Source of the DNA: a virus
DNA: 42,044 nt
Strand: one strand, 5' to 3'
Virus record (IMG/VR): IMGVR_UViG_3300049911_000063
Location: 1-42,044 of that record
The notes beneath the pieces are model-generated. The model was not told the DNA's origin, searched no databases, and saw only the letters and a list, made by a program, of their open reading frames with translations. Below, in pieces: positions 25,101-31,977 of the stretch (position 1 is the stretch's first letter; each line of letters begins with the position of its first letter). Both the position numbers and the translations under genes were made by a program.

Positions 25101-25232
25101 CTCATTTATTTCAGCCGGGACCGCTTCCCGTCGGCTTCCGGCTCAGCCAATAAAATTCTTCTCCGCATTATGTCGATTCAAAAACAAATCAGCGCGGGAA
25201 AAACTATCATAAAGGGAGTGACAATCTCATGA
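22176..25232 (+). CDS. tail tip protein with five FN3 domains
   Basis: A 1018-residue protein. Residues 1-447 hold about five fibronectin type III repeats, seen from recurring INLSWQDN / MRLTWTPT and YYFKIRAYN / YYRIYAYND strands. Residues about 450-1018 form a phage-type tail domain (IATLIYLIEMN, FWLYFTNYSP, FRTLEHSCLAYTYQDSQG, FRGVNVWYNEDP). FN3 units on tails usually aid surface attachment. It lies between distal tail and fiber genes; it probably forms the tip hub. The FN3 set sits N-terminal, not C-terminal as often seen. Confidence 0.8.
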   Translation: MALNPPTDLGANPTGYNSIQLGWGNNDIYDLVYVFRDSVLIKGLAGSTQDYLDNSCGDGINYSYYVVGHIIGESSDPSNTASATTPLIPDDNLGGSCVSSTEIHLTWRQNTGNASGHKIYRDGVLVHTTGANVTEWNDPGRNPAFWYSYYVTAYNALTESSPSNTVDIFTADPPSAPSNPSAVAVSTGQINLSWQDNSYNETGFKIEESADGSTGWTPIATLGVNVSSYQRAGLASNTLRYYRIYAYNDSGDSGYSAVVYARTFAAISDPTNLVATPWSDTEIEIVFQDNSSEEDGHEVYRKDTGAYALIITLAPNQDFYRDPSLTKGLTYTYKVRAKQGSSFTGYSNEASATTISEPAAPTVLAISEIKDKSMRLTWTPTTGEVGYKIEKSTDGGSNYTEIAKLTAEVSYFLARGLTPSTEYYFKIRAYNKAGNSSYTSAVHDTTLAGLTRSAFEALVRKPIATLIYLIEMNPKITLAGWSLTSGKTYTYEVGVQERGIDIEEAFENGVALTKKTSIADVESTASSFYSDFFGRKFYVHTSGGDSPINYLIEGAFWLYFTNYSPGASPTVFNEKNYLPLLEKADIPDACQEISPLFEGNFSIASGSITIKNAKIGGEYYWDKRYARYTFENRKVRVLAGGPGFAYADFEAIFPAFIDALSISDQAITFDLKDFRGGLSRDLPINHLWKTDYPELSDNENGKVIPLGIGALTNLVPICINATNRRYKLRDGRIKSVAAVKQNGVTLTGGTDYYIDYQRGIITLSRSLVFDNADVVTVDFDGLCNLAGELLSNGADLFIWICQNLLNLSLTELDLDSIYKTKYDRTAALASPFHRQIKSDEVFRTLEHSCLAYTYQDSQGRLGFRTLDTIPVSDVRYVRNCEIFEFSRNRGNESVFRGVNVWYNEDPQHDNNWAGVTATDNQALWKKQASEILDIYTWLTTQADAEAVATALKNDLQKDYINFSVHTLLFGCMAGDLIYFSRDRFPSASGSANKILLRIMSIQKQISAGKTIIKGVTIS

Positions 25233-26773
25233 AGGGACAAGATTTAACCAAAGAAAACGATCTCCAGTTTCACCTCAAAGATGATTGGCGCAAAGCGCAC
25301 GGAGTTTGGGAAGGGGTCCAAGATTATCTTGATCGCAATATGCTGAGGCTGAACCGGAAGACAACGCCTCAGTTTTTGACCCTGACGAATGATGGGGCAT
25401 GGCATGATCTGGATATAACGGCGTATACCTCGGCAACATGCAGGGCAATCCTTCTGGCCGTGAGAGAAACCTCCGGTGGACGGTGGGCCAATTTATACAC
25501 CAGGGTCAAAGGGTCCTCGGCTGATTATGAAGGCATCGCAGGGTTTTCTTATACCACTAGCACGGTTGAAGGCCATACCCATGATGTTTTACCGTTAGAT
25601 GCGGCTTGCCAGATTATCCAGAAAGTCGATGTGGATGGAATTTTTCAATATAAGCTCAGCAAAGAAGGAACTTTTGATGTTTATCTTGTCGGCTATTTTG
25701 ATGCGGGCGCCACGGGCGGCTCACTGAGCCCGTACCTTTCGCCTCATACTCATCCGGGAACAGATATTACTACTCAGGTACAGGACGCGGACACGGTGGA
25801 CGGTTTGCACGCCTCGCAAATTCAAGCGACATCAAACGCGGATACGGTCGATGGCCAACATGCGTCGGCCTTTGCGCCGGCTGCTCATCACGGACAGCAT
25901 GAATCCGGCGGCGGCGATGATATTAGGCTTGACGATCTCAAGGCGCCCGATGATAACGCGGACTTAGACGCATCCCCCACGAAGCATGGTCTTGAAGCTA
26001 AGGGAACGGGACAAATTTATGATGTGCGGCTTGGAAACAATACCTGGGGCCGGTATCTCAGGAAGACGTTCGTTCAGATAGAGGATGAGTTTGTCAGCGG
26101 AGACGGCGGAGTAATACAGACGGGGGGAGGAGCCGTTGGTGATTTAGGATGGCAACTTGCTATTACTAGTATCTCCGGTCAGGTGGGCGATGCTCCACTT
26201 GCTGTGCTAGATGCAAACCATATTGGCGTCAAGGATTTGCAAACAGGGAATGCCGCAGGAACCTCCGTAAAGCTTACTTTACGGGGGAATTTTGTTCCGA
26301 GTCGTTCTCTCCAGCCCGCTTTGATTGACGAGGTGGAGTATATTTTACAAGTCCCGGATAACACGGAAATTTTGACGCGGATTGGCCTTTTTAATTATGG
26401 TGCTCAGAGCGTGGGTGGGGGGGGTGACTGCGCCAGCGCATGGTTTGATTATGATTCTAACGTGGGGGGGAATTGGTACGCTTCCTCATGCGGTACGCCA
26501 CTTGACCCCGGCACAACCGATACAGGTATCGCTTGCGTAAGTGGAAATTGGTATGTACTGAAGATAAAGCGCGTCTCGGCGGCACAATGGGATTTTTATA
26601 TTAACGATGCTCTTGTAGTTTCTCGGACTACGAAATTGCCGAACGAGGCTTATGGCTTTCACCCGGAGATGTGGGTGAAAACACTAAGAGTTGCTGTGGT
26701 CTATGCCCGAAGTATTTATCCCGATTATTTCCGGATGCTCTGCGTGCCGATGCCGGGGAATAGATATACATGA
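25229..26773 (+). CDS. tail fiber / receptor-binding protein candidate
   Basis: A 514-residue protein. The middle has two copies of a TVDG(L/Q)HAS motif (residues about 190-215), a hallmark of fiber shafts, then an HHGQHESGGGDDI linker. The C-terminal half (about 290-514) is beta-rich and looks like a LamG/ConA-type jellyroll (IEDEFVSGDGGVI, WDFYINDALVVS). It probably recognises the host surface. ATGA overlaps on both sides. Confidence 0.78.
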   Translation: MKGQDLTKENDLQFHLKDDWRKAHGVWEGVQDYLDRNMLRLNRKTTPQFLTLTNDGAWHDLDITAYTSATCRAILLAVRETSGGRWANLYTRVKGSSADYEGIAGFSYTTSTVEGHTHDVLPLDAACQIIQKVDVDGIFQYKLSKEGTFDVYLVGYFDAGATGGSLSPYLSPHTHPGTDITTQVQDADTVDGLHASQIQATSNADTVDGQHASAFAPAAHHGQHESGGGDDIRLDDLKAPDDNADLDASPTKHGLEAKGTGQIYDVRLGNNTWGRYLRKTFVQIEDEFVSGDGGVIQTGGGAVGDLGWQLAITSISGQVGDAPLAVLDANHIGVKDLQTGNAAGTSVKLTLRGNFVPSRSLQPALIDEVEYILQVPDNTEILTRIGLFNYGAQSVGGGGDCASAWFDYDSNVGGNWYASSCGTPLDPGTTDTGIACVSGNWYVLKIKRVSAAQWDFYINDALVVSRTTKLPNEAYGFHPEMWVKTLRVAVVYARSIYPDYFRMLCVPMPGNRYT

Positions 26774-28113
26774 GAATAATATTTTTAACCAGCCTAATTC
26801 TTTTATTCGCCGCCTGTGGCCCGCAGGATACGGTGACGATTGAAGTTTGTGTCATTTCCGGCCTATTACCTGGGATATGGTGTTTATCGAAGATTCTCAA
26901 AAAATTCAAAAAGGGACAAAAACCTAAAGTCTCATGCAATGTTTGCCATGAGCCCACGGTCCGGGTCTGCGATGAGACCGGGAAGCGGGCGGTAGCGAAC
27001 TGTCCGGCCCATGATGTGCCCCAGAGTGAAGCCCCGGCCCTCTATTGCCGCCGCCATGCGCGTAATCCGCTGGCCTCTCCCTGGTTAGTTTTGGCCTGGC
27101 TGGATTTGCAGTCGAAGGTCCAGCGATATAGTGACGAGGAGCTTGATACCTTCGCCCGGCGCGTAGGTGAGACCGGAGTCCGATATATCAGGATATTCTA
27201 TCCGGGTTGGGATGACGATGGCCCCGGCGGTTGTGTATTTCCCTATCTCCAGGAGACGGACGGACGATGGAACCTTGACAAGCCGAATCCGGCCTATTAT
27301 GAGAACCTTCACGATATGGCAGTCATGCTCGGTAAATATGAGGTCGGTCTCTATGTAGATATGGCCGATCAATGCTCCTGGGACCGGGCCTGGGACTGTT
27401 GGCGCCGGAACGTCAACGGCGTCTATGGCTGGATGGATACCTCGGCCCTGGCCCTGGCCTACTGGAAGGCGGCCGCGGACCGGGTGCTGGCCGCCATAGG
27501 TGGAGCTGAGGGGAATATCATCGGCTTAGGGAACGAACTCCGCCGGCCGGACGACGATGACGTTACTCTCGAGTGGGCTCTCGCCTGGGCCAAGCCGCGG
27601 GTTGATTATCTCATCAGCCTCGGGATTCAGAAGCCCATCACCTTCAGTGGCGGAGGTCGGACGGCTCATAAGATCGTCGGGGCCATCTCCGATGAGGATG
27701 GCTATTACCCGGACAATTCTTTCCTGGCCATCATAGAACATGGGATCGGCCTTGTGGATCATACTCCGCCCGGCTCCACGTCCCTTGAGGCATGGCTGGC
27801 CGGCTACTCACCATTCCATCTCCTCGGTTATTCCGACGACGGAACCGATACGAATCCTTGGTGTGCAATTCCCCCGGAGAAGGCCGGGACCTATGACAAG
27901 GCCGGAGGGAAAAGCGCCTCTATCGCGGAGAAGATCAAGCTCATCAAGTTATTTCTTCAATACTTTAAGGAAGGCCAACTCCGAGTCATCGAGTTCCTTC
28001 CCCGTGAAATCAGCTTTGATGAGGGACCCGACTCCCTGGCCGACCAGAGCCTTGAGGCATTTTGGAGGGTTGGATTAGAGGTTTTTGGTAAAGATATCCG
28101 GAGAATCTTCTAA
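26770..28113 (+). CDS. TIM-barrel glycoside hydrolase-like protein with N-terminal membrane/lipoprotein signal
   Basis: A 447-residue protein. It starts RIIFLTSLILLFAACGPQ, a lipoprotein-type signal with cysteine 16, followed by a second hydrophobic stretch (about 21-39). Residues 56-96 hold C56, C59, C67, C78, C93 and His residues that could bind zinc. Residues about 100-447 resemble a clan-A (beta/alpha)8 hydrolase: VRYIRIFYPGW, LGNELRRP with N255-E256 as acid/base candidate, and RVIEFLPRE with E408 as nucleophile candidate. It follows the fiber gene, so it may degrade host surface glycans. Substrate unknown. Confidence 0.65.
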   Translation: MRIIFLTSLILLFAACGPQDTVTIEVCVISGLLPGIWCLSKILKKFKKGQKPKVSCNVCHEPTVRVCDETGKRAVANCPAHDVPQSEAPALYCRRHARNPLASPWLVLAWLDLQSKVQRYSDEELDTFARRVGETGVRYIRIFYPGWDDDGPGGCVFPYLQETDGRWNLDKPNPAYYENLHDMAVMLGKYEVGLYVDMADQCSWDRAWDCWRRNVNGVYGWMDTSALALAYWKAAADRVLAAIGGAEGNIIGLGNELRRPDDDDVTLEWALAWAKPRVDYLISLGIQKPITFSGGGRTAHKIVGAISDEDGYYPDNSFLAIIEHGIGLVDHTPPGSTSLEAWLAGYSPFHLLGYSDDGTDTNPWCAIPPEKAGTYDKAGGKSASIAEKIKLIKLFLQYFKEGQLRVIEFLPREISFDEGPDSLADQSLEAFWRVGLEVFGKDIRRIF

Positions 28114-28248
28114 GAAATATCTCTTAGGAACAAAATATTCGCCGAAATAATATTTATCTTTTGATAATTGTACTTTGGCAAAGGTATGTTTTTTTCCGCA
28201 TGACGGACAGATAATATCAAAAAATTCAATCTTTTGTTTTTTTGACAT
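28075..28248 (-). CDS. small zinc-ribbon-like protein (minus strand)
   Basis: A 57-residue basic protein MSKKQKIEFFDIICPSCGKK with one CPSC pair, AT-rich unlike the late genes. It overlaps the end of the hydrolase gene tail-to-tail by 39 nt and its upstream neighbour by 23 nt. It would be expressed with the 28226-28390 gene. Weak support. Confidence 0.4.
   Translation of the reverse strand: MSKKQKIEFFDIICPSCGKKHTFAKVQLSKDKYYFGEYFVPKRYFLEDSPDIFTKNL
28108..28129. terminator. terminator-like hairpin at late operon end
   Basis: Bases 28108-28115 pair with 28122-28129 (8 bp, one G-U, 6-nt loop) across the stop codon of the hydrolase gene, followed by an AT-rich stretch. It could end late transcription. 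There is no clean T run. Confidence 0.3.
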
Positions 28249-28390
28249 ATTGGAAATGATATTTATTTTTTCCGTTGGGCAATACTTGCTCAATTAAACT
28301 GATTGCTTCGCGACCAAGTTTGGACTGAGCTATTAATTTTCCGTCTCGATAAACTTTGATTTGATGGGCTTTTCCATTCCATTTTATCAT
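28226..28390 (-). CDS. small basic protein, lysogeny cargo candidate (minus strand)
   Basis: A 54-residue protein MIKWNGKAHQIKVYRDGKLI, ending FQYVKKTKD. ATG at 28390 is chosen over longer frames (28591) because a strong promoter (28397-28425) ends 6 nt before it, leaving almost no leader. It lies between the late operon and attP on the minus strand with its own promoter, the usual site for genes expressed from a prophage. Function unknown. Confidence 0.5.
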   Translation of the reverse strand: MIKWNGKAHQIKVYRDGKLIAQSKLGREAISLIEQVLPNGKNKYHFQYVKKTKD

Positions 28391-28396
28391 ATTTAA

Positions 28397-28425
28397 AATA
28401 TATAATCTCAGCCCACAAAAGTCAA
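28397..28425 (-). promoter_or_regulatory. sigma70-type promoter, predicted leaderless
   Basis: On the minus strand: TTGACT (28425-28420), 17-bp spacer, TATATT (28402-28397). The predicted start point falls on or next to the ATG at 28390, so the transcript would have no leader. Confidence 0.6.
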
Positions 28426-28659
28426 GGGACTTGAGACCTTCGGGATCGATCCCCGCCGGACGTTCTAACGTGCCCATTTTGTGACCAAGTTTCAGAATGC
28501 TTCTCATTCTCTTTCCAGCCCTGCCTGATACTGTGTCCAAAGTGCGTCCAAATTCAGTCGCAAGATTCCTCTCCATTCCCCAAGAGTCCACATTGAAATT
28601 GGTCGTATGACCAATGGGATTGTGTTGATATTGTGCGGATTATCTAGGCAATAAATGAA
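28426..28659. other. gene-poor stretch between cargo genes and attP
   Basis: No supported gene. The minus frame stays open to an ATG at 28591 (reading SWGMERNLATEFGRTLDT), so an N-terminal extension of the cargo protein cannot be excluded. A palindrome GGGATCGATCCC lies at about 28440-28451. It probably includes integrase arm sites, but no repeats were found. Confidence 0.3.
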
Positions 28660-28702
28660 ATGGCCAGGGACGGAATCGAACCGCCGACGCAGAGATTTTC
28701 AG
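28660..28702 (-). other. attP core: 3' part of a tRNA-Phe gene
   Basis: Read on the minus strand this is the end of a tRNA: anticodon-loop part CTGAAAATC (anticodon GAA, Phe), T-arm GGCGG-TTCGATT-CCGTC with closed 5-bp stem, acceptor strand CCTGGCC and discriminator A; no CCA encoded. No 5' half is present, so this is a core that would rebuild the host tRNA-Phe on integration. It lies 29 bp beyond the integrase stop. Only one copy is seen, as expected of attP in a circular phage. Confidence 0.82.
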
Positions 28703-28730
28703 GTACATAGGAATTTAGAAGCGACTGATT

Positions 28731-29855
28731 CTATTTGGCCTGATTTACCGGCCCTTCGTTCTGTGGCCTATCTCCTGGGCGCGCGTCGAGCAAATCAACT
28801 GCCATCCTTTTCCGCTCCCTCGAGGTGTGACTATAGATCAAGGTTGTACTGGGACGGGCATGACCAAGAATGGCGGCTAGGGTCACTATGTCTACTCCGC
28901 GTCCTAAAAGGTTAGACGTAAAAAAATGCCTCAAAAGGTGGAAATGCCAGGTGACTCCGGCCAACCGGCCAGTCATGAGCACGGTCCGGCGAAGGAGGTC
29001 CGGCTGTCGGCGGTTGGGAATATCAAAGATATATTCCTCCTTATTGGTTGGAAATAGCAGAGATAATTCCCCCTTATTTGCAAAAATCGCGCCTCGGGCG
29101 GTGACTTGAGACACACTACCGCGGCTCTGAGTCTCGATCACGGCCAGGGCAGCCCAGTTCAGGGGCACCTTGCGGATTCGATCCCCCTTGCCCTGGACAT
29201 AGGCTTCGCCGTCCTTAATATCCCTCCATTTGAGATTAAGGATTTCGGATTTTCTCATCCCGGTATTGAGGGCCATCTCTACCAGGGCGGAGAAGGCGGC
29301 CTGGAGCTTGGAATGGGGGACAAGGGAAATCATCCGAGCAGCACAACGGATATAACGAATCTCATCAACTGAGGGGACCCGGACGGATGACTCCTCTCTG
29401 AAAAACTTAACCTTCCTAAGCGGATTCGGCCCAGCATAGAGGCCCCAGTCGGCGGCCCGATAGAACATCCCCCGCAGGAGCTGGAGGTAGCGGTTGACAG
29501 TGGCCTTGGCCAGCCCATCCTCTAGGAGCTTGGCCCGGAGTTTTTCCACGGCCAGCGGAGTAATCGCCGGCAAGGTCAGGACGCCTTCAGCCTTGAGGAA
29601 GGCCATGATTTTATCAAACCGCTGCTTCTCTCTGGGGGCTGAGGCGGGCTTGGTCGCACGTGCCCAAGCGAAGTATGTCTCAGCAAAGTCAGATAGCAGA
29701 GGGCCAGCCCCTAGCTTGTGCAGGCTTTCTTCAATCTGCCTGGCCCTATCCTTGGCCTCCAGGAGTTTATCGGTCTTGAGGGATTGCCTTTTCCGCTTGC
29801 CGTCATGGTAGTAGTCTATCCAGTAGAACCGGCCGCGCTTATGGATTGAGGTCAA
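28731..29855 (-). CDS. int: tyrosine site-specific integrase
   Basis: A 374-residue recombinase. An AP2-like arm-binding N terminus (RGRFYWIDYYHDGKRKRQSL), a SAM-like core-binding domain (about 55-145), and a catalytic domain with R201 (TGMRKSE), K223 (QGKGDR), H306 and R309 (FHLLRH), H332 (LGHAR) and nucleophile Y341 (LIYSHTS): a complete set. It joins attP (28660-28702) to the host tRNA-Phe gene. It begins with TTG overlapping the stop of the Com-like gene (TTGA), so expression is coupled. Confidence 0.95.
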   Translation of the reverse strand: MTSIHKRGRFYWIDYYHDGKRKRQSLKTDKLLEAKDRARQIEESLHKLGAGPLLSDFAETYFAWARATKPASAPREKQRFDKIMAFLKAEGVLTLPAITPLAVEKLRAKLLEDGLAKATVNRYLQLLRGMFYRAADWGLYAGPNPLRKVKFFREESSVRVPSVDEIRYIRCAARMISLVPHSKLQAAFSALVEMALNTGMRKSEILNLKWRDIKDGEAYVQGKGDRIRKVPLNWAALAVIETQSRGSVSQVTARGAIFANKGELSLLFPTNKEEYIFDIPNRRQPDLLRRTVLMTGRLAGVTWHFHLLRHFFTSNLLGRGVDIVTLAAILGHARPSTTLIYSHTSRERKRMAVDLLDARPGDRPQNEGPVNQAK

Positions 29856-30025
29856 CTTGGCTTGAGCGGCTCTACTTGAGCCTTCATGCGTTTATCGTTC
29901 ACGTTCCGGACAGTGAAGTCCTTTTTGCATCGTTCGCAGTGCATGACCGTCAGCCCGGAGCTATCGCGTTCATGAACAGCAAGTAGCTTGAGACAATCGG
30001 GGCAACGGATAAGGAAGATTCGCAT
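29852..30025 (-). CDS. Com-like zinc-ribbon protein
   Basis: A 57-residue protein MRIFLIRCPDCLKLLAVHER with CPDC near the start and CERC at about residues 34-37: a four-cysteine zinc ribbon resembling Mu Com, which regulates translation by binding mRNA. Its stop overlaps the integrase TTG start, so it may control or accompany integrase, for example as a directionality factor. Role inferred from place and motif. Confidence 0.65.
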   Translation of the reverse strand: MRIFLIRCPDCLKLLAVHERDSSGLTVMHCERCKKDFTVRNVNDKRMKAQVEPLKPS

Positions 30026-30032
30026 AGACGAA

Positions 30033-30257
30033 TTATTTGATTAGATATTCATGATCTTGAAATAGATTTTTTAAAGCAATGGCTCCGGTTATATCTTGAT
30101 AAATAAGAAAAGCAATTCCACCAATTGCAACGATGAGGCCGAAAATGGCACAGGCCCTCAAAAGCCAAGTTGCCTTTTTGCGTTCAGTCATAATAATAAT
30201 TTGGATCATTCGCACGAAAATATAAGCTCCGATCATATAGCCGATTGCCTGAATCAT
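30033..30257 (-). CDS. two-span membrane protein in the lysogeny operon
   Basis: A 74-residue protein with hydrophobic segments at about residues 4-23 (AIGYMIGAYIFVRMIQIIIM) and 32-53 (LLRACAIFGLIVAIGGIAFL), separated by ERKK. It is encoded between repressor and integrase, thus expressed in the lysogen; superinfection exclusion is possible. AT-rich. Family not recognised. Confidence 0.6.
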   Translation of the reverse strand: MIQAIGYMIGAYIFVRMIQIIIMTERKKATWLLRACAIFGLIVAIGGIAFLIYQDITGAIALKNLFQDHEYLIK

Positions 30258-30258
30258 A

Positions 30259-30570
30259 TCAACCCTCCTTTTTTTGAGCTAATTCTTTTATGGCTTCAAT
30301 GGCCGTTTTGAGTGCATCTAAATTTTCCCTGGATATTATGAACTTAAAAGCGATACATTTTCCAACTCGGCAAAACAATTCTTCTAAATCCGCATCTAGT
30401 GTATCTGCAATTTTGATCAGATTGTCGGCTGTAATATTTTCAACCCCGCGTTCAAGGCGCGAAATAACAGCCGGAGAAAGTCCGGTCTTTTTGGCCAACC
30501 CTGTTTGTTCAAGACCCCTATAAAGCCGGAGCCTTTTCACGTTTTCGCCTAGAATAATTTTACTATCCAT
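30259..30570 (-). CDS. CI-like repressor, XRE-family HTH
   Basis: A 103-residue protein. The HTH lies at about residues 10-55: LGENVKRLRLYRGLEQTGLA, KKTGLSPAVISRLERGVENI, then LIKIADTLDADLEELF. The C terminus is short and helical, without a LexA-type peptidase domain, so induction by RecA-driven self-cleavage is not expected. ATG 30570 with GAGAGG upstream is preferred over GTG 30582. It faces the Cro-like gene across a divergent promoter region. Confidence 0.85.
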   Translation of the reverse strand: MDSKIILGENVKRLRLYRGLEQTGLAKKTGLSPAVISRLERGVENITADNLIKIADTLDADLEELFCRVGKCIAFKFIISRENLDALKTAIEAIKELAQKKEG

Positions 30571-30613
30571 TGCCTTTTTCACCTCTCAAAATATAACACT
30601 CTCGCCAAATAGC

Positions 30614-30643
30614 ATTATATGCCTAGTCAATCTGCTACGTCAA
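30614..30643 (-). promoter_or_regulatory. repressor promoter (minus strand)
   Basis: TTGACG (30643-30638), 18-bp spacer, perfect TATAAT (30619-30614). Transcribes the repressor-integrase operon. The CCTAGT half-site at 30622-30627 lies in its spacer. Confidence 0.7.
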
Positions 30644-30696
30644 AAAAAGTCCAAAATTATCTTGACAAGCCTAGTGACTAGGACTATATTACTAGT
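30622..30696. promoter_or_regulatory. operator sites of the lysogeny switch
   Basis: Perfect palindrome CCTAGT-G-ACTAGG at 30670-30682 inside the plus-strand promoter spacer; half-site CCTAGT at 30622-30627 inside the minus-strand promoter spacer; palindromic ACTAGT at 30691-30696 just after the plus -10. Likely bound by the CI-like and Cro-like proteins. Confidence 0.65.
30662..30690 (+). promoter_or_regulatory. early (Cro-side) promoter
   Basis: TTGACA (30662-30667), 17-bp spacer, TATATT (30685-30690): close to consensus. The predicted start point near 30697 lies only about 8 nt before ATG 30705, so the first message would be nearly leaderless. Confidence 0.78.
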
Positions 30697-30704
30697 GGTT
30701 GAAC

Positions 30705-30881
30705 ATGGAAGACCTTAAGGAAAAACTCAAAGAGTATATGGCGGCCAAGGACATTACCTTGGAAGCCGTAGCGGCCAAGATCGGAAGAAATCCAAAAACA
30801 GTTTGGCGTTTTCTCCATGATTACCCAATGCATTTTCGCACCCTTTATCGAATCCGGCGCTTGGTGGGAAAAAATCAATGA
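30705..30881 (+). CDS. Cro-like small HTH protein
   Basis: A 58-residue protein: MEDLKEKLKEYMAAKDITLE, AVAAKIGRNPKTVWRFLHDY, a helix-turn-helix close to full length. First gene of the rightward early operon, opposite the repressor. TTG 30699 is an alternative start. No ribosome binding site is seen, consistent with a leaderless message. Its stop overlaps the next start by ATGA. Confidence 0.7.
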   Translation: MEDLKEKLKEYMAAKDITLEAVAAKIGRNPKTVWRFLHDYPMHFRTLYRIRRLVGKNQ

Positions 30882-31078
30882 CCCCCCTTCTTACGGTCAA
30901 GGAGTGCGCGAAGGAATTGCGCTGCTGCGAAAAGCACGTCCGCGATCTCATCAAGAGAGGGACCATTGTTGCTTACCGGGATAGTCGGCGATTTCTCATA
31001 GGGGAGACCTCTTTCAATCTCTACCTTGACCAGCGCCGGGTTTCGGCCAGCCACTTATCACCTCCAGGGACAATATAG
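30878..31078 (+). CDS. excisionase-type HTH protein
   Basis: A 66-residue protein of the HTH_17 / excisionase type: LLTVKECAKELRCCEKHVRD, LIKRGTIVAYRDSRRFLIGE. This winged-helix pattern binds DNA as in Xis and MerR-like proteins. It could direct excision at attP or act as an early regulator. Coupled to Cro-like gene by ATGA. Confidence 0.75.
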   Translation: MTPLLTVKECAKELRCCEKHVRDLIKRGTIVAYRDSRRFLIGETSFNLYLDQRRVSASHLSPPGTI

Positions 31079-31092
31079 GAAAAGGAGCAAGG

Positions 31093-31554
31093 GTGGGCAA
31101 TCCAAATAACGGCGGCAATCTCGGATTCCAGAGCCTACTCTATTATGCCTTCATCGTTAAAGCCCGACACCGCGTTGTTGACGTGGCCGTGAAACTGAAA
31201 ATTGCTGAGGATACTTTATACAAATACATCGAAGGCCGGAATGTGATGCCGCCGGACCGAATAGTCGATCTTATTCGGGTCACCGGGGATTTAGAATTTT
31301 TGGAATTTTTCTGTAAACCTTGCGGTTATATGGCAGTCAAGGCCCCACAAGGAAAACTCTTTGACCAACCCCATGAAAAAGATGAAATCCTTTTATCAAT
31401 CCTGAACGGCCAAGCGTTAGAGGAAATTGAGAAAGCCCATGAGGATGGCCGGATAGACAAGCAGGAATTTCAGAAGATTCAGAAGCGATTGACCCATCTC
31501 CAGCAGAAGGCGGCGGAGATTGGGGAAAAAATACGGGCGGAGATTAAGGCATGA
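31093..31554 (+). CDS. CII-like phage regulatory protein
   Basis: A 153-residue protein (GTG start, AAGGAG upstream). Residues about 10-60 resemble the CII-type HTH (LLYYAFIVKARHRVVDVAVK, LKIAEDTLYKYIEGRNVMPP), then a hydrophobic middle and a C-terminal coiled coil (FQKIQKRLTHLQQKAAEIGE). Likely an activator in the lysis-lysogeny decision. Place in the early operon agrees. Confidence 0.7.
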   Translation: MGNPNNGGNLGFQSLLYYAFIVKARHRVVDVAVKLKIAEDTLYKYIEGRNVMPPDRIVDLIRVTGDLEFLEFFCKPCGYMAVKAPQGKLFDQPHEKDEILLSILNGQALEEIEKAHEDGRIDKQEFQKIQKRLTHLQQKAAEIGEKIRAEIKA

Positions 31555-31775
31555 ACAGAAATACAACCTGTCACAATTTTGAGTGCCCTCATATTGAAAC
31601 TTGCACATTCAATATTTGGGAGGCTCCAGAATCCAAGGGCCCATGCATGGATGGGAAAAATGATTCTGGAGATTATCTTTCCGCAAAACAGGCCATCTAT
31701 GGGGATTATATAAAAAAGGCAGCGGCGCAAAAAGAAAAACCCATGAGCCGCACGGAATATTTTGAGGAATGGTGA
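31551..31775 (+). CDS. small cysteine-rich protein
   Basis: A 74-residue protein with four cysteines (CHNFECPHIETC, GPC) and an acidic, aromatic C terminus (RTEYFEEW). ATGA overlap upstream. It starts a run of small Cys-rich early proteins. Function unknown. Confidence 0.55.
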   Translation: MNRNTTCHNFECPHIETCTFNIWEAPESKGPCMDGKNDSGDYLSAKQAIYGDYIKKAAAQKEKPMSRTEYFEEW

Positions 31776-31779
31776 AACC

Positions 31780-31977
31780 ATGACCTTCATCCTCATCCCT
31801 CCCGTTATCTCCGAAGCCGACACCATGAGGGATTGCCCGATCTGTGAGGGGAGTGGATTGGCTTGGATATCATTCAAAGAAGGGACTGTTGATCTTGCTT
31901 ATCGCCAGTCCTGCCCCGAGTGCGGCGGGTCCGGGCAGCTCAGCCGGGACAGAGGGGCCAGGAGTAGCCTGGATTGA
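31780..31977 (+). CDS. DnaJ-type zinc-finger small protein
   Basis: A 65-residue protein with CPICEGSGLAW and CPECGGSGQL, the CxxCxGxG pair of DnaJ-type zinc fingers. ATG 31780 with GAGGA upstream is preferred over 31762. The end of its DNA forms hairpin CCAGG-AGTAG-CCTGG (31958-31972) and GCTCA/TGAGC (31938-31942 / 31975-31979), so the mRNA structure may run into element D. Confidence 0.55.
   Translation: MTFILIPPVISEADTMRDCPICEGSGLAWISFKEGTVDLAYRQSCPECGGSGQLSRDRGARSSLD

Noticed and set aside
28226-28591. 121-residue version of the minus-strand cargo protein
   Set aside because: A strong promoter lies inside this longer frame, directly before ATG 28390, so the short form is more likely; the long form is not excluded.
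28660-28702. A complete tRNA gene
   Set aside because: Only the 3' part is present; no D arm or 5' acceptor strand follows on the minus strand.
28655-28915. Plus-strand frame reading WPGTESNRRRRDFQ
   Set aside because: This is the familiar false protein from reading a tRNA gene backwards; it supports the attP call instead.
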